Source of the DNA: Bacteroides sp. 51
GTDB lineage: Bacteria > Bacteroidota > Bacteroidia > Bacteroidales > Bacteroidaceae
DNA: 64,000 nucleotides
Assembly: GCF_010500965.1 (NCBI RefSeq)
Contig: NZ_QVMI01000004.1
Span: 1 to 64,000 of the forward strand
Reading direction: 5' to 3'
Every line of letters starts with the position of its first letter. The first letter of the stretch is position 1. Shown here one piece after another: positions 10,343-18,718 of the stretch. The notes below the pieces were generated by a model that saw only the letters and a program-made list of their open reading frames with translations, had not been told where the DNA came from and searched no databases. The translations under genes and the position numbers were made by a program.

Positions 10343-10350
10343 TACATTTG
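10343..10350 (+). promoter_or_regulatory. TAnnTTTG -7 box upstream of the hybrid kinase
   Basis: TACATTTG on the plus strand, about 60 bases upstream of the kinase start. Transcription from it would begin at about 10357, immediately before the inverted repeat at 10358-10381. A second box, TATTTTTG at 10392-10399, sits 13 bases before the ATG and would give an almost leaderless transcript. Confidence 0.45.
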
Positions 10351-10357
10351 CAAAACA

Positions 10358-10381
10358 CAAGATGCACCAGGTTGCATCTTG
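10358..10381. promoter_or_regulatory. Inverted repeat in the hybrid-kinase leader
   Basis: A perfect 9-base inverted repeat, CAAGATGCA and TGCATCTTG, separated by CCAGGT. It lies between two possible -7 boxes. It could be an operator for a dimeric regulator or an RNA hairpin at the 5' end of the transcript started at the upstream box. Confidence 0.5.
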
Positions 10382-10412
10382 ATAAACTTTTTATTTTTGC
10401 AATAAATCAAGT

Positions 10413-12497
10413 ATGAAGCCTTCAGACTCAAGACAGAAGCTAAACGACAACGAATTGGAACAGTATCGCGTACAATTAGAACAAACTAACCGGCGTCAGG
10501 CATTGTTCATTAAAGTACTACAAATACTGCAACTGGAACCAGACATCCCTACAGCCATGAACATGGCACTTGCCGAAATTGGCCGTTATACCGGCGTTGA
10601 CCGTTTAGCAACATGGGAAAATCACCTCGACGGACTTACCTATGGCTGTACCAACGAATGGTGCAACGAAGGTATCGAACCTGCCATAGATTATCTGCGG
10701 AGCATGACTATCGAAGCTGGAAAGCCCTGGTTCGATATGCTCGAAAAGAATGGTATTATCTGTACATCCGACATCTATTCGCTCGACCCTTTCATTACCC
10801 AAATGCTCGAAAGACAAGGCGTTAAGGCCATTGCCGTCTTCCCATTATCGCAACTGGGTGTGCACTTCGGTTTCCTTTCGTTCAATTTTTGCTGGGATAA
10901 ACAGTGGGACGAAAAGGATATAGAACTGATGAGCCAGATATCGCAAATCGTATCTACCGCCACCAAGCGCTGGCAAGTTGAAACATCTCTGCAACAGTCT
11001 CAACAAACCATGCAAAAGGTATTGGATAATATTAATGCCAATATTTTCGTTAGCGATTATGAAACCCAGGAAATACACTTTGCCAATAAACCTGCCAGAG
11101 AAGAAGCAGGACCCGTACCGGAAAATTCAAAATGCTGGGAAATGCTGAACGCAGGATTGACTGATATGTGTACGCATTGTCCGAAGCCGCAACTCCTCGA
11201 TGCAGACCGCCAGCCCACAGGTGTTCATTTCTGGGAAGACTACAATCCGGTTACCGACCGCTGGTACACCATCCAGAGTATGGCAGTTAAATGGCTCGAT
11301 GGAAAATGGGCCATCATGGAACTGGCCACCGACATTACTACCCGTAAGCAGGTGGAACTGGAACTGATTCAAGCCAAAGAAAAAGCCGAAGAATCGGACA
11401 GGCTCAAATCGGCGTTCCTGGCCAATATGAGCCACGAAATACGCACTCCGCTTAATGCCATCATCGGTTTTTCGAGCATACTTGCCGAAACCGACAATCC
11501 GGAAGAGCGCCGTTCGTACCTGCCTATAGTGCAGGAAAACAATGAATTGCTGCTCAAACTCATTTCCGATATCCTGGATATTTCGAAGATTGAGTCCAAC
11601 ACCATAGAGTTCAACAGAGCATCGCTGGATGTATACCAACTTTGCCTGGAAGTGATCAATACTTTCTCGCATAAAACCCAAAACAGCGCAGTAGAACTCC
11701 GTTTCGACGAAAGTTCACCGCAGTTGGTAATCAATGCCGATAAGAACCGTATCACACAGGTGCTCTCCAATTTTATAACCAATGTGCTGAAATTTACGAC
11801 AAAGGGATCGATCATTCTCTCTTATGCTTTGGATAAAGAAGGCGAGGTATGTTTCAGTGTAACAGACACAGGTAAAGGCATTGCCGAAGAGAAACTGGAC
11901 GAGATCTTCAATCGTTTCGTTAAACTCGACTCATTCTCACAAGGCACCGGCCTCGGGCTATCTATAAGCCAGAATCTGGTAGAACGAATGGGTGGAAAGA
12001 TCGGAGTTGAATCTCGCGAGGGCGAAGGTTCGCGCTTTTGGTTTACGTATCCATACACACAGGACGAACAACCCTTATCCGAAGTTGGAACGGGAAACTT
12101 AATAACCACTGTTCCGTGCTCAAGAGCCACATCAGGAGATTATAAACCCCTGATTTTGGTAGCCGAGGATATAGACAGTAATTACCTGCTGATTGAAGCA
12201 CTGCTTAAGTGCGATTATCGTTTATTAAGAGCATACAATGGCAGTGAGGCCATAGAACTGTTCAACGCCCAATCTCCCGACCTTGTATTTATGGATATGA
12301 AGATGCCGGGTATGAGTGGAATAGATGCAGTTACCATATTAAGGAAAACCAACACTCAGGTTCCTATCATTGCACTTACGGCATTTGCCTACGATAGCGA
12401 CAGGAGATTGGCTCTTGATGCGGGTTGCAACGATTTTCTGACCAAACCCATTTCCCCGCCCGAACTACGTAAGGTAGTCAATAAATGGATACATTAA
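10413..12497 (+). CDS. Soluble hybrid histidine kinase (GAF-PAS-HisKA-HATPase-REC)
   Basis: A 694-residue sensor kinase with its own receiver. The order is a GAF-like domain (about 20-190), a PAS-like domain (about 200-310, with a [18 protein letters not shown] segment rich in Cys) and HisKA with [16 protein letters not shown], where His is the phosphoacceptor. The HATPase follows ([36 protein letters not shown]). The C-terminal receiver has phosphoacceptor Asp in [10 protein letters not shown] and the conserved KP pair in [10 protein letters not shown]. No transmembrane segment or signal peptide is visible, so it senses a cytoplasmic cue. No separate DNA-binding partner is adjacent. The opposite-strand neighbour is the PUL regulator, but nothing here links the two functionally. 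Confidence 0.92.
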   Translation: MKPSDSRQKLNDNELEQYRVQLEQTNRRQALFIKVLQILQLEPDIPTAMNMALAEIGRYTGVDRLATWENHLDGLTYGCTNEWCNEGIEPAIDYLRSMTIEAGKPWFDMLEKNGIICTSDIYSLDPFITQMLERQGVKAIAVFPLSQLGVHFGFLSFNFCWDKQWDEKDIELMSQISQIVSTATKRWQVETSLQQSQQTMQKVLDNINANIFVSDYETQEIHFANKPAREEAGPVPENSKCWEMLNAGLTDMCTHCPKPQLLDADRQPTGVHFWEDYNPVTDRWYTIQSMAVKWLDGKWAIMELATDITTRKQVELELIQAKEKAEESDRLKSAFLANMSHEIRTPLNAIIGFSSILAETDNPEERRSYLPIVQENNELLLKLISDILDISKIESNTIEFNRASLDVYQLCLEVINTFSHKTQNSAVELRFDESSPQLVINADKNRITQVLSNFITNVLKFTTKGSIILSYALDKEGEVCFSVTDTGKGIAEEKLDEIFNRFVKLDSFSQGTGLGLSISQNLVERMGGKIGVESREGEGSRFWFTYPYTQDEQPLSEVGTGNLITTVPCSRATSGDYKPLILVAEDIDSNYLLIEALLKCDYRLLRAYNGSEAIELFNAQSPDLVFMDMKMPGMSGIDAVTILRKTNTQVPIIALTAFAYDSDRRLALDAGCNDFLTKPISPPELRKVVNKWIH

Positions 12498-12501
12498 GAA
12501 A

Positions 12502-12532
12502 AAAGCATCAATTCAAGGCGAATTGATGCTTT
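12502..12532 (+). terminator. Hairpin terminator after the hybrid kinase
   Basis: Thirteen-base stem AAAGCATCAATTC / GAATTGATGCTTT with a 5-base loop, starting 4 bases after the kinase stop codon, followed by a moderately T-rich stretch (ATACTTTT). Confidence 0.75.
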
Positions 12533-12710
12533 ATACTTTTCCGGACAGACGCTTCCGTCCTTAATGTACTCAACTTTCGCAAGCTCGTACAATCCTATCC
12601 AATTAATCTTATATCTAATACAGTGAAAAACTATATATATAACGCAGTCCATTCTGTTTTGTTCAAAAGGATATGAAAAAAAAGTTTTTTTTCGTATCAT
12701 TGCACCGTTT

Positions 12711-12718
12711 TATTTTTG
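12711..12718 (+). promoter_or_regulatory. TAnnTTTG -7 box upstream of the DUF418 gene
   Basis: TATTTTTG on the plus strand, 36 bases before the ATG of the DUF418 protein, preceded by a long T-rich tract about 25-35 bases upstream. The intergenic gap 12498-12753 otherwise holds only the kinase terminator. Confidence 0.5.
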
Positions 12719-12753
12719 AATGATAGACCACAATATACAGATACAAATTCATC

Positions 12754-13941
12754 ATGGTAACGGTAGAAACTAAAATCCCTCGTGTAGAAGTGGTAGATGC
12801 GCTTCGCGGTTTTGCCGTCATGGCCATCTTATTTGTTCATTGCATTGAACACTTCATTTACCCTGTTTTCCCCGATCCGGCCACTCAGCCGGAATGGTTG
12901 AATATACTGGATACAGGTGTGGAAAGCGTAATATGGACACTGCTTGCCGGAAAATCATATGCTATCTTCGCCTTGCTTTTCGGATTTACTTTTTATATTC
13001 AATTCACCAATCAACAACGGAAAGGAAAAGATTTTGGTCCTCGTTTCTTCTGGCGGTTGATTCTGTTGGTAGTGTTTAGTTTCATCAATTCGGCCATGTA
13101 TCCCGGTGGAGATGTATTGTTACTGTTCTCTATTGTAGCACTGGTATTGATACTCGTTCGTAAGTGGAGTGATAAAGCCATACTGATATTTGCCATTGTC
13201 ATGTTGTTGCAACCCGTGGAATGGTTTCATTATATAATGAGCCTGTTTAATCCGGAATACGCCTTACCCAACCTGAAGGTAGGTGAAATGTATAATGAAG
13301 TGGCCGAGTATACCAAAGCAGGAAATTGGGGTGATTTTCTTTGGGCTAATATCACAACGGGCCAGAAAGCAAGCCTATTCTGGGCAGTTGGGGCAGGCCG
13401 GTATCTGCAAACGGCAGGATTGTTTATGCTTGGCTACCTGATTGGCCGGAGACAATTGTTTGTACCATCAGACTCTTCCCTCAAATTTTGGTTAAGGGCA
13501 CTTATTATAGGCGCCATCGCTTTTGCCCCTTTGTATCAATTAAAACTGGAAGTCATGGGCGATAATGCTATTATAAACGGTACGGTAGGCGTTGCGTTCG
13601 ATATGTGGCAGAAGTTTGCATTTACCGCAGTTCTGGTATCTTCGTTTGTTCTGTTATACCAATCGGAAAGATTCCAAAAGCTCACATTCAATCTGCGGTT
13701 TTATGGTAAAATGAGTCTTACCAATTACATTACACAGTCTATCATTGGAGCACTTATATTCTTCCCGATTGGATTAAATCTGGCACCATACAGCGGCTAT
13801 ACGCTTAGTGCGCTGATCGGTTTATTTATTCTGGTTGTTCAGGTCAGGTTCTGCAAATGGTGGTTTAAATCTCATAAACAGGGCCCCCTGGAATCAATCT
13901 GGCATAAATGGACGTGGATAGGATCGAAACGGAATACATAA
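12754..13941 (+). CDS. YeiB-family DUF418 integral membrane protein
   Basis: A 395-residue polytopic membrane protein. The N-terminus has RVEVVDALRGFAVMAILFVHC, the signature shared by YeiB and HGSNAT-type acyltransferases (DUF1624), followed by about eight to ten hydrophobic helices. The C-terminal DUF418 part carries YGKMSLTNYITQSIIG, the usual conserved motif. Family members are thought to transfer or transport acyl-type groups at the inner membrane, but the substrate is unknown. It is monocistronic, with its own -7 box and a convergent terminator. Confidence 0.88.
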   Translation: MVTVETKIPRVEVVDALRGFAVMAILFVHCIEHFIYPVFPDPATQPEWLNILDTGVESVIWTLLAGKSYAIFALLFGFTFYIQFTNQQRKGKDFGPRFFWRLILLVVFSFINSAMYPGGDVLLLFSIVALVLILVRKWSDKAILIFAIVMLLQPVEWFHYIMSLFNPEYALPNLKVGEMYNEVAEYTKAGNWGDFLWANITTGQKASLFWAVGAGRYLQTAGLFMLGYLIGRRQLFVPSDSSLKFWLRALIIGAIAFAPLYQLKLEVMGDNAIINGTVGVAFDMWQKFAFTAVLVSSFVLLYQSERFQKLTFNLRFYGKMSLTNYITQSIIGALIFFPIGLNLAPYSGYTLSALIGLFILVVQVRFCKWWFKSHKQGPLESIWHKWTWIGSKRNT

Positions 13942-13994
13942 AACAGGCATCAATAGTCAACCTTATATAGTATTATATCTGATATTACTGCCGA

Positions 13995-14048
13995 ATACCC
14001 TGGCGCAATATTAGCGCCGCCCGATCCATAAGCTAATTGCCAGGGTAT
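13995..14048. terminator. Inverted repeat between convergent genes
   Basis: Ten-base arms ATACCCTGGC and GCCAGGGTAT are perfect complements and enclose a second small stem (GGCGC / GCGCC). It lies between the convergent ends of the DUF418 gene and the small lipoprotein gene, so it may terminate both. No long T tract follows. Confidence 0.45.
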
Positions 14049-14057
14049 ATAAACTTC

Positions 14058-14558
14058 TCAGCGTTCACCGGTTTTCATATGTTGCATAACCTCTGTATAT
14101 GCAGCTATCTCTTTCGCATCAGTCTCGAATTCCTTAACATCAAACTTCCGGGGAGAACTGAATTCAAGGGAATTATCATCTTTTATATTGGATTTCAAGA
14201 TATCCAGATGTTTATATAATTTCGTGTAATATCCAATAGCCGGAGATGCGTTAAAAACAGCTTCATCAATCAGCATCTCCCGATAGTAATAGTGCACTGT
14301 GCTTGTATAGAATGGTGGTTGTCCTTCGGGGATACTCTTCATCACCTTATAATAAATGGTGTATCTTTTATCCCGTTGATAAATTAAAGCTTTCAACTCC
14401 GAATCAAGCTTCAAATCAAAGACCTGTTGCAATGAATCAATAAATGCTTCGTTTCTTTCACGCCAGTCTACGTATTTCCCCGGATCTTCACTTTCGCTAC
14501 ACGACATAAATAAGAATAACATAGAGAATAGAGACAGAAAAGAATAATTCTTTTTCAT
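14058..14558 (-). CDS. Small lipoprotein, FKBP-lipoprotein-like N-terminal half
   Basis: A 166-residue protein with a signal peptide and lipobox (LFMSCSESEDPGKY). The segment YVDWRERNEAFIDSLQQ and the following YYKVMKSIPEGQPPFYTSTVHYYYR resemble the start of Bacteroidetes FKBP-type peptidyl-prolyl isomerase lipoproteins. The usual FKBP core after the YRG-like strand is not recognisable, so it is either a diverged relative or one that lost the catalytic domain. It stands alone. The resemblance is from memory of the family pattern and is unproven. Confidence 0.7.
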   Translation of the reverse strand: MKKNYSFLSLFSMLFLFMSCSESEDPGKYVDWRERNEAFIDSLQQVFDLKLDSELKALIYQRDKRYTIYYKVMKSIPEGQPPFYTSTVHYYYREMLIDEAVFNASPAIGYYTKLYKHLDILKSNIKDDNSLEFSSPRKFDVKEFETDAKEIAAYTEVMQHMKTGER

Positions 14559-15111
14559 AATAAAATGGTTTTAGGTTCCTTTAAGTAAGGAAGTCATTAG
14601 TTTAGTTAATTACACATCTATTGACGTGAAACAGCCACCAAAAACTTGTTATCTGATGTGATTTATCTTTAAAAAAACTTTAACGCGAAGCTAAAAGGAG
14701 AATATTCGGGGAAAGAACAATTACTTGATATAAAAGCTGGAAATATGAATTATGACGATTTATTGGGATCAAGCAAAAAAGTCGGTTATTAAATTAACAT
14801 AGTTATTAAGGATGAATGCTTGAGATAGTTTCATTATGACAGAAATAACATTTTGATAATAGAATGGAGCGGTAATCGCAAATTCCGGGCTTGGGGCAGA
14901 AAGGGAGGGAAGAATGGCAAAAGAATCATGTTTATAAAAACCAATAAGATTTAAATTCACAAAATAAACCACCCAAATGTCATAAGTAAAACAAAAAAGA
15001 TCACAAATAGTCGGACGGGTAAAAACAAATACAGCAAATACACACTTCAACCGTTTCGCTTAAAACAGACTAACCAGAGAATAATAATCTATAAAATGAA
15101 ACATGCTGAAC
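14559..15111. other. Non-coding AT-rich interval
   Basis: I see no convincing gene here. A 93-codon minus-strand reading frame at 14769-15050 lacks a recognisable motif and a ribosome-binding site. The stretch precedes the 22-base tandem repeat and the phage attachment site. Confidence 0.5.
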
Positions 15112-15220
15112 ACTTGAGCCGCGTGCTGTCGATACTTGAGCGCTTGGCTGTCGATACTTGAGCCGCGTGCTATCTACACTTGAGCCGCGTGCTGTCGGCA
15201 GTACGCGGCTCAAGTGTAGA
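15112..15220. repeat. Four 22-base tandem repeats ending in an inverted copy
   Basis: Four head-to-tail units begin ACTTGAGCCGCGTGCT (15112, 15134, 15156, 15178), the second being slightly diverged. They are followed at 15200-15220 by an inverted copy of the unit start, so the last unit and the inverted copy form a hairpin with 15-base arms (ACACTTGAGCCGCGT / ACGCGGCTCAAGTGT). No reading frame explains it. Confidence 0.85.
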
Positions 15221-15475
15221 AATTATTGCGCTGGGGCACTTCCAAATATCAATAATACACTGCATAAGCAAGCCTAAAGCCTGATTTTAACATCTCATTG
15301 ACGGTTTTCAAAAAGTTTGCACGTGATCAAAACGAAACAAATGCTATCTTTTTGATCTGATTTTACCCATATTTGTGACTTCGCGGATTAACAACCAGGT
15401 TAATTTAGCAATTCAACCGACTTTTCGGATTGGCCCTTCATCTCCATCAAAAGCCATTATACCGTATTTAAACAA

Positions 15476-15513
15476 AAATCGCATTTATCTTATTATCAGA
15501 TAAATGCGATTTT
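15476..15513 (-). terminator. Strong hairpin terminator after tRNA-Arg remnant
   Basis: A 15-base perfect stem (AAATCGCATTTATCT / AGATAAATGCGATTT) with a 7-base loop. Read on the minus strand it follows the tRNA 3' end by a few bases and runs into a T-rich tail, as expected for a host tRNA terminator. This supports the tRNA reading of 15520-15564. Confidence 0.8.
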
Positions 15514-15519
15514 ATTAAG

Positions 15520-15564
15520 TGATTCCGAAGCGATTCGAACGCTTGACCCACGCCTTAGAAGGGC
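15520..15564 (-). tRNA. 3' half of tRNA-Arg(UCU): prophage attachment-site remnant
   Basis: Read on the minus strand this has a complete 3' tRNA half. It comprises the anticodon loop CTTCTAA (anticodon TCT), the 3' anticodon strand GGCGT, variable loop GGGTC, T arm AAGCG-TTCGAAT-CGCTT, acceptor strand CGGAATC and discriminator A. The 5' half needed to pair with it (GATTCCG acceptor strand and D arm) is absent; the upstream bases are unrelated and include a run of seven T. Loss of homology between positions 27 and 29 of the tRNA marks the crossover. This is what remains at one end when a phage integrates into the 3' end of a tRNA gene. The intact copy should be at the other prophage end. Confidence 0.78.
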
Positions 15565-15650
15565 AGTCTAAAAAAACACCTCTACCCGCCTGTTCATCGG
15601 CTATTGCTGAAATTTCAAAAAAACAAAAGGATTCGTTTTTTAAAAATAAT

Positions 15651-15788
15651 TTATGTTTTTTTCTTTACTTTTAGCTGCTCCAACTCATAATTAAGAAGAG
15701 CATTTTCCTGTTCCAAAGCACTATTCTTACTTAACACCTGGCGGAGTTGTGCTCTGAGAGAAGCTATAAGCTTGTCTTTTTCTTCCAT
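15651..15788 (-). CDS. Small coiled-coil protein, unknown function
   Basis: A 45-residue frame, starting MEEKDKLIASLRAQL and ending LEQLKVKKKT, with continuous leucine heptads typical of a short coiled coil. It is the last leftward frame before the attachment site and follows the lysogeny module. The upstream region is AT-rich without a clear ribosome-binding site, which is common in Bacteroidetes. It may form a coiled coil with another module protein; this is inference. Short length keeps confidence modest. Confidence 0.45.
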   Translation of the reverse strand: MEEKDKLIASLRAQLRQVLSKNSALEQENALLNYELEQLKVKKKT

Positions 15789-15886
15789 TGTTTATATTTT
15801 AAATTAAAACATTGCCACCATGAATCCTATAGTAAATTACATTCTCATGATCATTGGAACAACAGGAACTATTTTATCAGGTGCCT

Positions 15887-16432
15887 TCATTCTTTATTGT
15901 CTAATTCGATTTCTTCTCCTTGTTGTGATACCTCATGAGATTGATTCTTATCGGGAGTCGAAAGAGAAACGAAATAAGAATAAAGATCATAAGCACGTTC
16001 ATCACGAACATTCACAAAAATATCCCGAATAGCATCTAGGTTTTCTAATGTATGTTGATTTTCGGTTATACACTGAGGATCTTTCTCCATAATCTCCTTA
16101 CATGTATCCAAAGCCTCGGACAGCAGGTTCTTATCGTCTGCTTTGCTTGCATATTCAACAGCATTTGCATAGCAGTAAAAAGCATCCGCTGTTGCTCCAA
16201 GCCTGTAATACTGATACCCAGATGAACTCTCAGAAATCGCTAAAGAATAAGCTTGTAATTGTTTTCTAAGTTCGATATTTTGTTTCTTTAATTCTGAAAC
16301 TTCTTTCTGAACAATCATTTTGATTCTTTTATCAATACTCAAAGAAGTCCACAAATTAACACCAATAAGAACTGTAACTCCTATTCCGATAAATGAGATG
16401 AGCCAAGATATAAGTGTTGAGAGTGTTTCCAT
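15887..16432 (-). CDS. Membrane-anchored coiled-coil protein of the lysogeny module
   Basis: About 181 residues if started at METLSTLISWLISF; an upstream ATG at 16483 adds 17 residues. One N-terminal transmembrane helix (LISFIGIGVTVLIGVNLW) is followed by a coiled coil (VQKEVSELKKQNIELRKQLQ). A helical TPR-like region comes next (YRLGATADAFYCYANAVEYASKADDKNLLSEALDTCKEI), then an acidic tail. No known family is recognised. As the last sizeable gene of a repressor-led operon it is likely made in the lysogen. A membrane position fits superinfection exclusion, but that is inference. Confidence 0.72.
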   Translation of the reverse strand: METLSTLISWLISFIGIGVTVLIGVNLWTSLSIDKRIKMIVQKEVSELKKQNIELRKQLQAYSLAISESSSGYQYYRLGATADAFYCYANAVEYASKADDKNLLSEALDTCKEIMEKDPQCITENQHTLENLDAIRDIFVNVRDERAYDLYSYFVSLSTPDKNQSHEVSQQGEEIELDNKE

Positions 16433-16535
16433 TGTAAAATTATTCTTATCCCATGCTACAAATGATTTTCCGAATTCATGCATTTATGAAAGTCCAGTGC
16501 AGCGACTCCTACTATTATAAATGTTTCCATGTTGA

Positions 16536-16946
16536 TTATTCTTTGATGTTTACAGCGAATCCGGTTAATGTGTAAACGTATTCATTTCCATTATACCTAC
16601 CCTCTGATTTAAAATTTAAAATTCCATTTGCTCCCTGCTTTTTTGCTTCATTTACCAATTTCTCTAACATATAGTCCATTGTAGGGTTAAACCAAGAGGC
16701 TGGCTTGTTGTCTAATGGAGATTTTTTCTCTCCTTCAAACCTATTGTGGCCATTTAAGTGTCCGCTCTTAAATTCCATTGTTATATTAGAAACTGGATCG
16801 TATTTAAATCCTTCGGATATGGGTGAAATAATGAACCCGCTACTTACATACTTCGTGAAATCAAATACATAAACATTCTCAGTATAAAGTGATTTGCACG
16901 ATAAAAGTACAGTTGATAATAATACTGCTAATAAAATCCTCTTCAT
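16536..16946 (-). CDS. Lysogeny-module lipoprotein, unknown function
   Basis: A 136-residue predicted lipoprotein with signal peptide and lipobox MKRILLAVLLSTVLLSCKS. The second half (MLEKLVNEAKKQGANGILNFKSE, then a Tyr-rich strand ending GFAVNIKE) recalls the YbjQ-like pattern of a helix carrying an A-x-x-x-GA-N/D motif followed by beta strands. Function is unknown. It lies 45 bases downstream of the 381-residue gene and reads in the same direction. Surface or periplasmic lipoproteins in prophage lysogeny modules often alter phage adsorption; nothing here proves that role. Confidence 0.72.
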   Translation of the reverse strand: MKRILLAVLLSTVLLSCKSLYTENVYVFDFTKYVSSGFIISPISEGFKYDPVSNITMEFKSGHLNGHNRFEGEKKSPLDNKPASWFNPTMDYMLEKLVNEAKKQGANGILNFKSEGRYNGNEYVYTLTGFAVNIKE

Positions 16947-16991
16947 AACAATAGTTTGATTATTTTTTAGTTAGTAATCTAGTTGTTTTTT

Positions 16992-18137
16992 CTAGTCAGC
17001 GTCATATTCCGATTCGAAAAGATTTATATCTCGAAGAACTTTCCCCCGTCCTTTTTTGACAAAATCAACCACGACATTTTGTTCCCAGTATGTTTTCACG
17101 ATATCAGCTAATCCATCTGGAACTGTAAAATTAATCTCTTCGCCACCTTGCGTGGTTATTCTCACTTTTCCTGCTCTATCAGCCATAGATAGTATGCCAG
17201 AAGCTACTGAATGTTGATCCACTTTATCAACAGTTTTTCGTTCACCGTCAATAGACTCTTCTACTCCTATTTGTTTTATAGCACTTGATATTTGAAATTT
17301 TGATGTAGTTAATTCAACATTTCTAGCTACGCCACCTTTCATGGATGTTATTCCGAATATCTTAACTACTTTACCATCTGGAGCCAATTTTTTAACACTA
17401 CCAACAAAATTATCAAAATATGACTCATCAGGGATATTCTTTTTTAATGTATGATAATCTCCTGCACTTATTAATTCAATATTATCATTTATGTCTTCTA
17501 TAATTTCTTCAAAACGACTAAAACCTGGTAGAGACTGTTCTTGAAGCCCCGCAAATCGAATAATAAAAGCCATACTTGCTGCGTGTGGAGCTGATATGAA
17601 CGGCTGAATTCTCATACTTTCAGGAACAACACCTGAAGTTCTGTATTTCTGACCTGACTTTCTCTCTATTGTCCTTGTTGTAAGTTTTTCATATATTTCA
17701 ACTCTATCAAAAACCTCATTTGTTTTTGCAAAACCATATCCAACACCTTGCCCTGCAACAACAAGCCGAACCTCATCACTACCCAATACTTCTCCTTTTA
17801 GTTCAAAGTGTCGTTTGAAGTGTACCGTTTCTAACATATCTCGAAGTTCATCTGCTATATCTAATGGTACATCACGTGACAAAGCTAGTGATATTAGTTT
17901 CTCTGCATCTCTATTATAATCACATCGCATAGCAAGAGCTGCTGAACTTTTTAATAAGATTGAGACTGTAGGTTCAGGGAGATTGTTTCTAAGAGCAAGA
18001 TGTGCAGCATCTTGTTCTAAAGAGTAAGCCTCTTTATACAAATTTAAAGCTATTTCAAGATTACCCATATTCTTTTGCAGATCTCCTTGATCCACTTTGT
18101 ACATGGCAGTATTGTGAATGTCTCTCAGTTCCATCAT
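16992..18137 (-). CDS. TPR-like helical protein with unknown C-terminal domain (partner of 18134-18682)
   Basis: A 381-residue soluble protein. Residues 1-115 form paired helices (GNLEIALNLYKEAYSLEQDAAHLAL, LLKSSAALAMRCDYNRDAEKLISLAL) like tetratricopeptide repeats. From about 118 a beta-rich region follows with LVVAGQGVGYGFAKTNEV, ERKSGQKYRTSG and a late segment GKVRITTQGGEEINFTVPDG, ending KVLRDINLFE. It starts inside the stop of the upstream gene (ATGA overlap), so the two proteins are translationally coupled and probably work together. I do not recognise the family. It could be a sensor or regulator for the partner, an immunity component, or one half of a defence pair. Confidence 0.82.
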   Translation of the reverse strand: MMELRDIHNTAMYKVDQGDLQKNMGNLEIALNLYKEAYSLEQDAAHLALRNNLPEPTVSILLKSSAALAMRCDYNRDAEKLISLALSRDVPLDIADELRDMLETVHFKRHFELKGEVLGSDEVRLVVAGQGVGYGFAKTNEVFDRVEIYEKLTTRTIERKSGQKYRTSGVVPESMRIQPFISAPHAASMAFIIRFAGLQEQSLPGFSRFEEIIEDINDNIELISAGDYHTLKKNIPDESYFDNFVGSVKKLAPDGKVVKIFGITSMKGGVARNVELTTSKFQISSAIKQIGVEESIDGERKTVDKVDQHSVASGILSMADRAGKVRITTQGGEEINFTVPDGLADIVKTYWEQNVVVDFVKKGRGKVLRDINLFESEYDAD

Positions 18138-18682
18138 CTTTTATTTTTAAATATAGCTCTCGGATTGCTAAACTCTACAATCGAAACATAGGCTGGTAAA
18201 CAGGTTGAATCAGATTGGTCTGTTTGCTTAAGTTTCTTGGTTAATCGTTGCTCTGGTGTATTAGTAGAGGTTTCATTTAAAATCCCAGAAATTTCAAGCC
18301 TAGCAGTTTTAGAAAATAAAATATCATCTTTATCACCAAGCCAATAATCAAAACCATCTCCTTTACATGAACGTTCTACTATTGTGTAACTTGTTTCATT
18401 AATAGCCAAAAGGCATGAAATACAAACAGCAGCATGATCGGTACAATAATTAATCTCTTTCCATGAACGATCAAATTGTTCGTCGAAGTAATCATCCCAT
18501 GTTAATAACAGATTGGCCTTTCTATCACCACTTAAAGCCATGTTTAACTTTTCTGGATGTTCCATGCGATGCAATGTCGTCATACAGGCAGAATAATAGT
18601 GTCCACATAAATCTGGATGCATTCCAGGTAAACCTTCTTTTATTTCTATCAGATTAATTAAATCTTGCTTATTTCCTTCCAT
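18134..18682 (-). CDS. Unknown conserved protein, candidate nuclease-like fold
   Basis: A 182-residue soluble protein coupled to the 381-residue gene. Its recognisable core is ERSCKGDGFDYWLG (103-116) followed by ARLEISG (127-133) and YVSIVEFSNPRA (165-176). This gives acidic residues E103, D112, E130 and E170 on alternating strands. The spacing of D112 and E130 is suggestive of a PD-(D/E)XK-type metal site, but no Lys follows at the usual place, so the nuclease idea is only a hypothesis. The N-terminal part has several Cys and His (DLCGHYYSACMTTLHRMEH). It follows the repressor by 36 bases and should be expressed in the lysogen. Confidence 0.8.
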   Translation of the reverse strand: MEGNKQDLINLIEIKEGLPGMHPDLCGHYYSACMTTLHRMEHPEKLNMALSGDRKANLLLTWDDYFDEQFDRSWKEINYCTDHAAVCISCLLAINETSYTIVERSCKGDGFDYWLGDKDDILFSKTARLEISGILNETSTNTPEQRLTKKLKQTDQSDSTCLPAYVSIVEFSNPRAIFKNKR

Positions 18683-18718
18683 ACTATTTAAATTAAAGGC
18701 TATCTCACTCCATAAAAG

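Noticed and set aside
14769-15050. A 93-codon leftward open frame
   Set aside because: No motif, no ribosome-binding site and unusual composition (Phe/Tyr/Ile-rich). It is more likely chance in AT-rich intergenic DNA.
15112-15220. CRISPR array
   Set aside because: The repeats are directly adjacent without spacers, only four copies are present and no cas gene is nearby.
15520-15610. A complete but unusual tRNA at the prophage edge
   Set aside because: I tried to fold the upstream bases as a 5' half. No segment pairs with the acceptor strand CGGAATC, and the anticodon stem loses pairing beyond three or four bases, so a 3' remnant is the better reading.
15820-16032. A 70-codon rightward frame with a hydrophobic N-terminus
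   Set aside because: Its second half is antisense to the end of the better-supported 15887-16432 gene, and its basic His/Lys-rich tail mirrors the acidic tail of that gene. The hydrophobic start is tempting, but evidence is insufficient.
16456-16530. A 24-codon leftward frame starting METFIIVGVAAL
   Set aside because: It overlaps the start region of the following gene and is too short to support; it may be a leader or chance.
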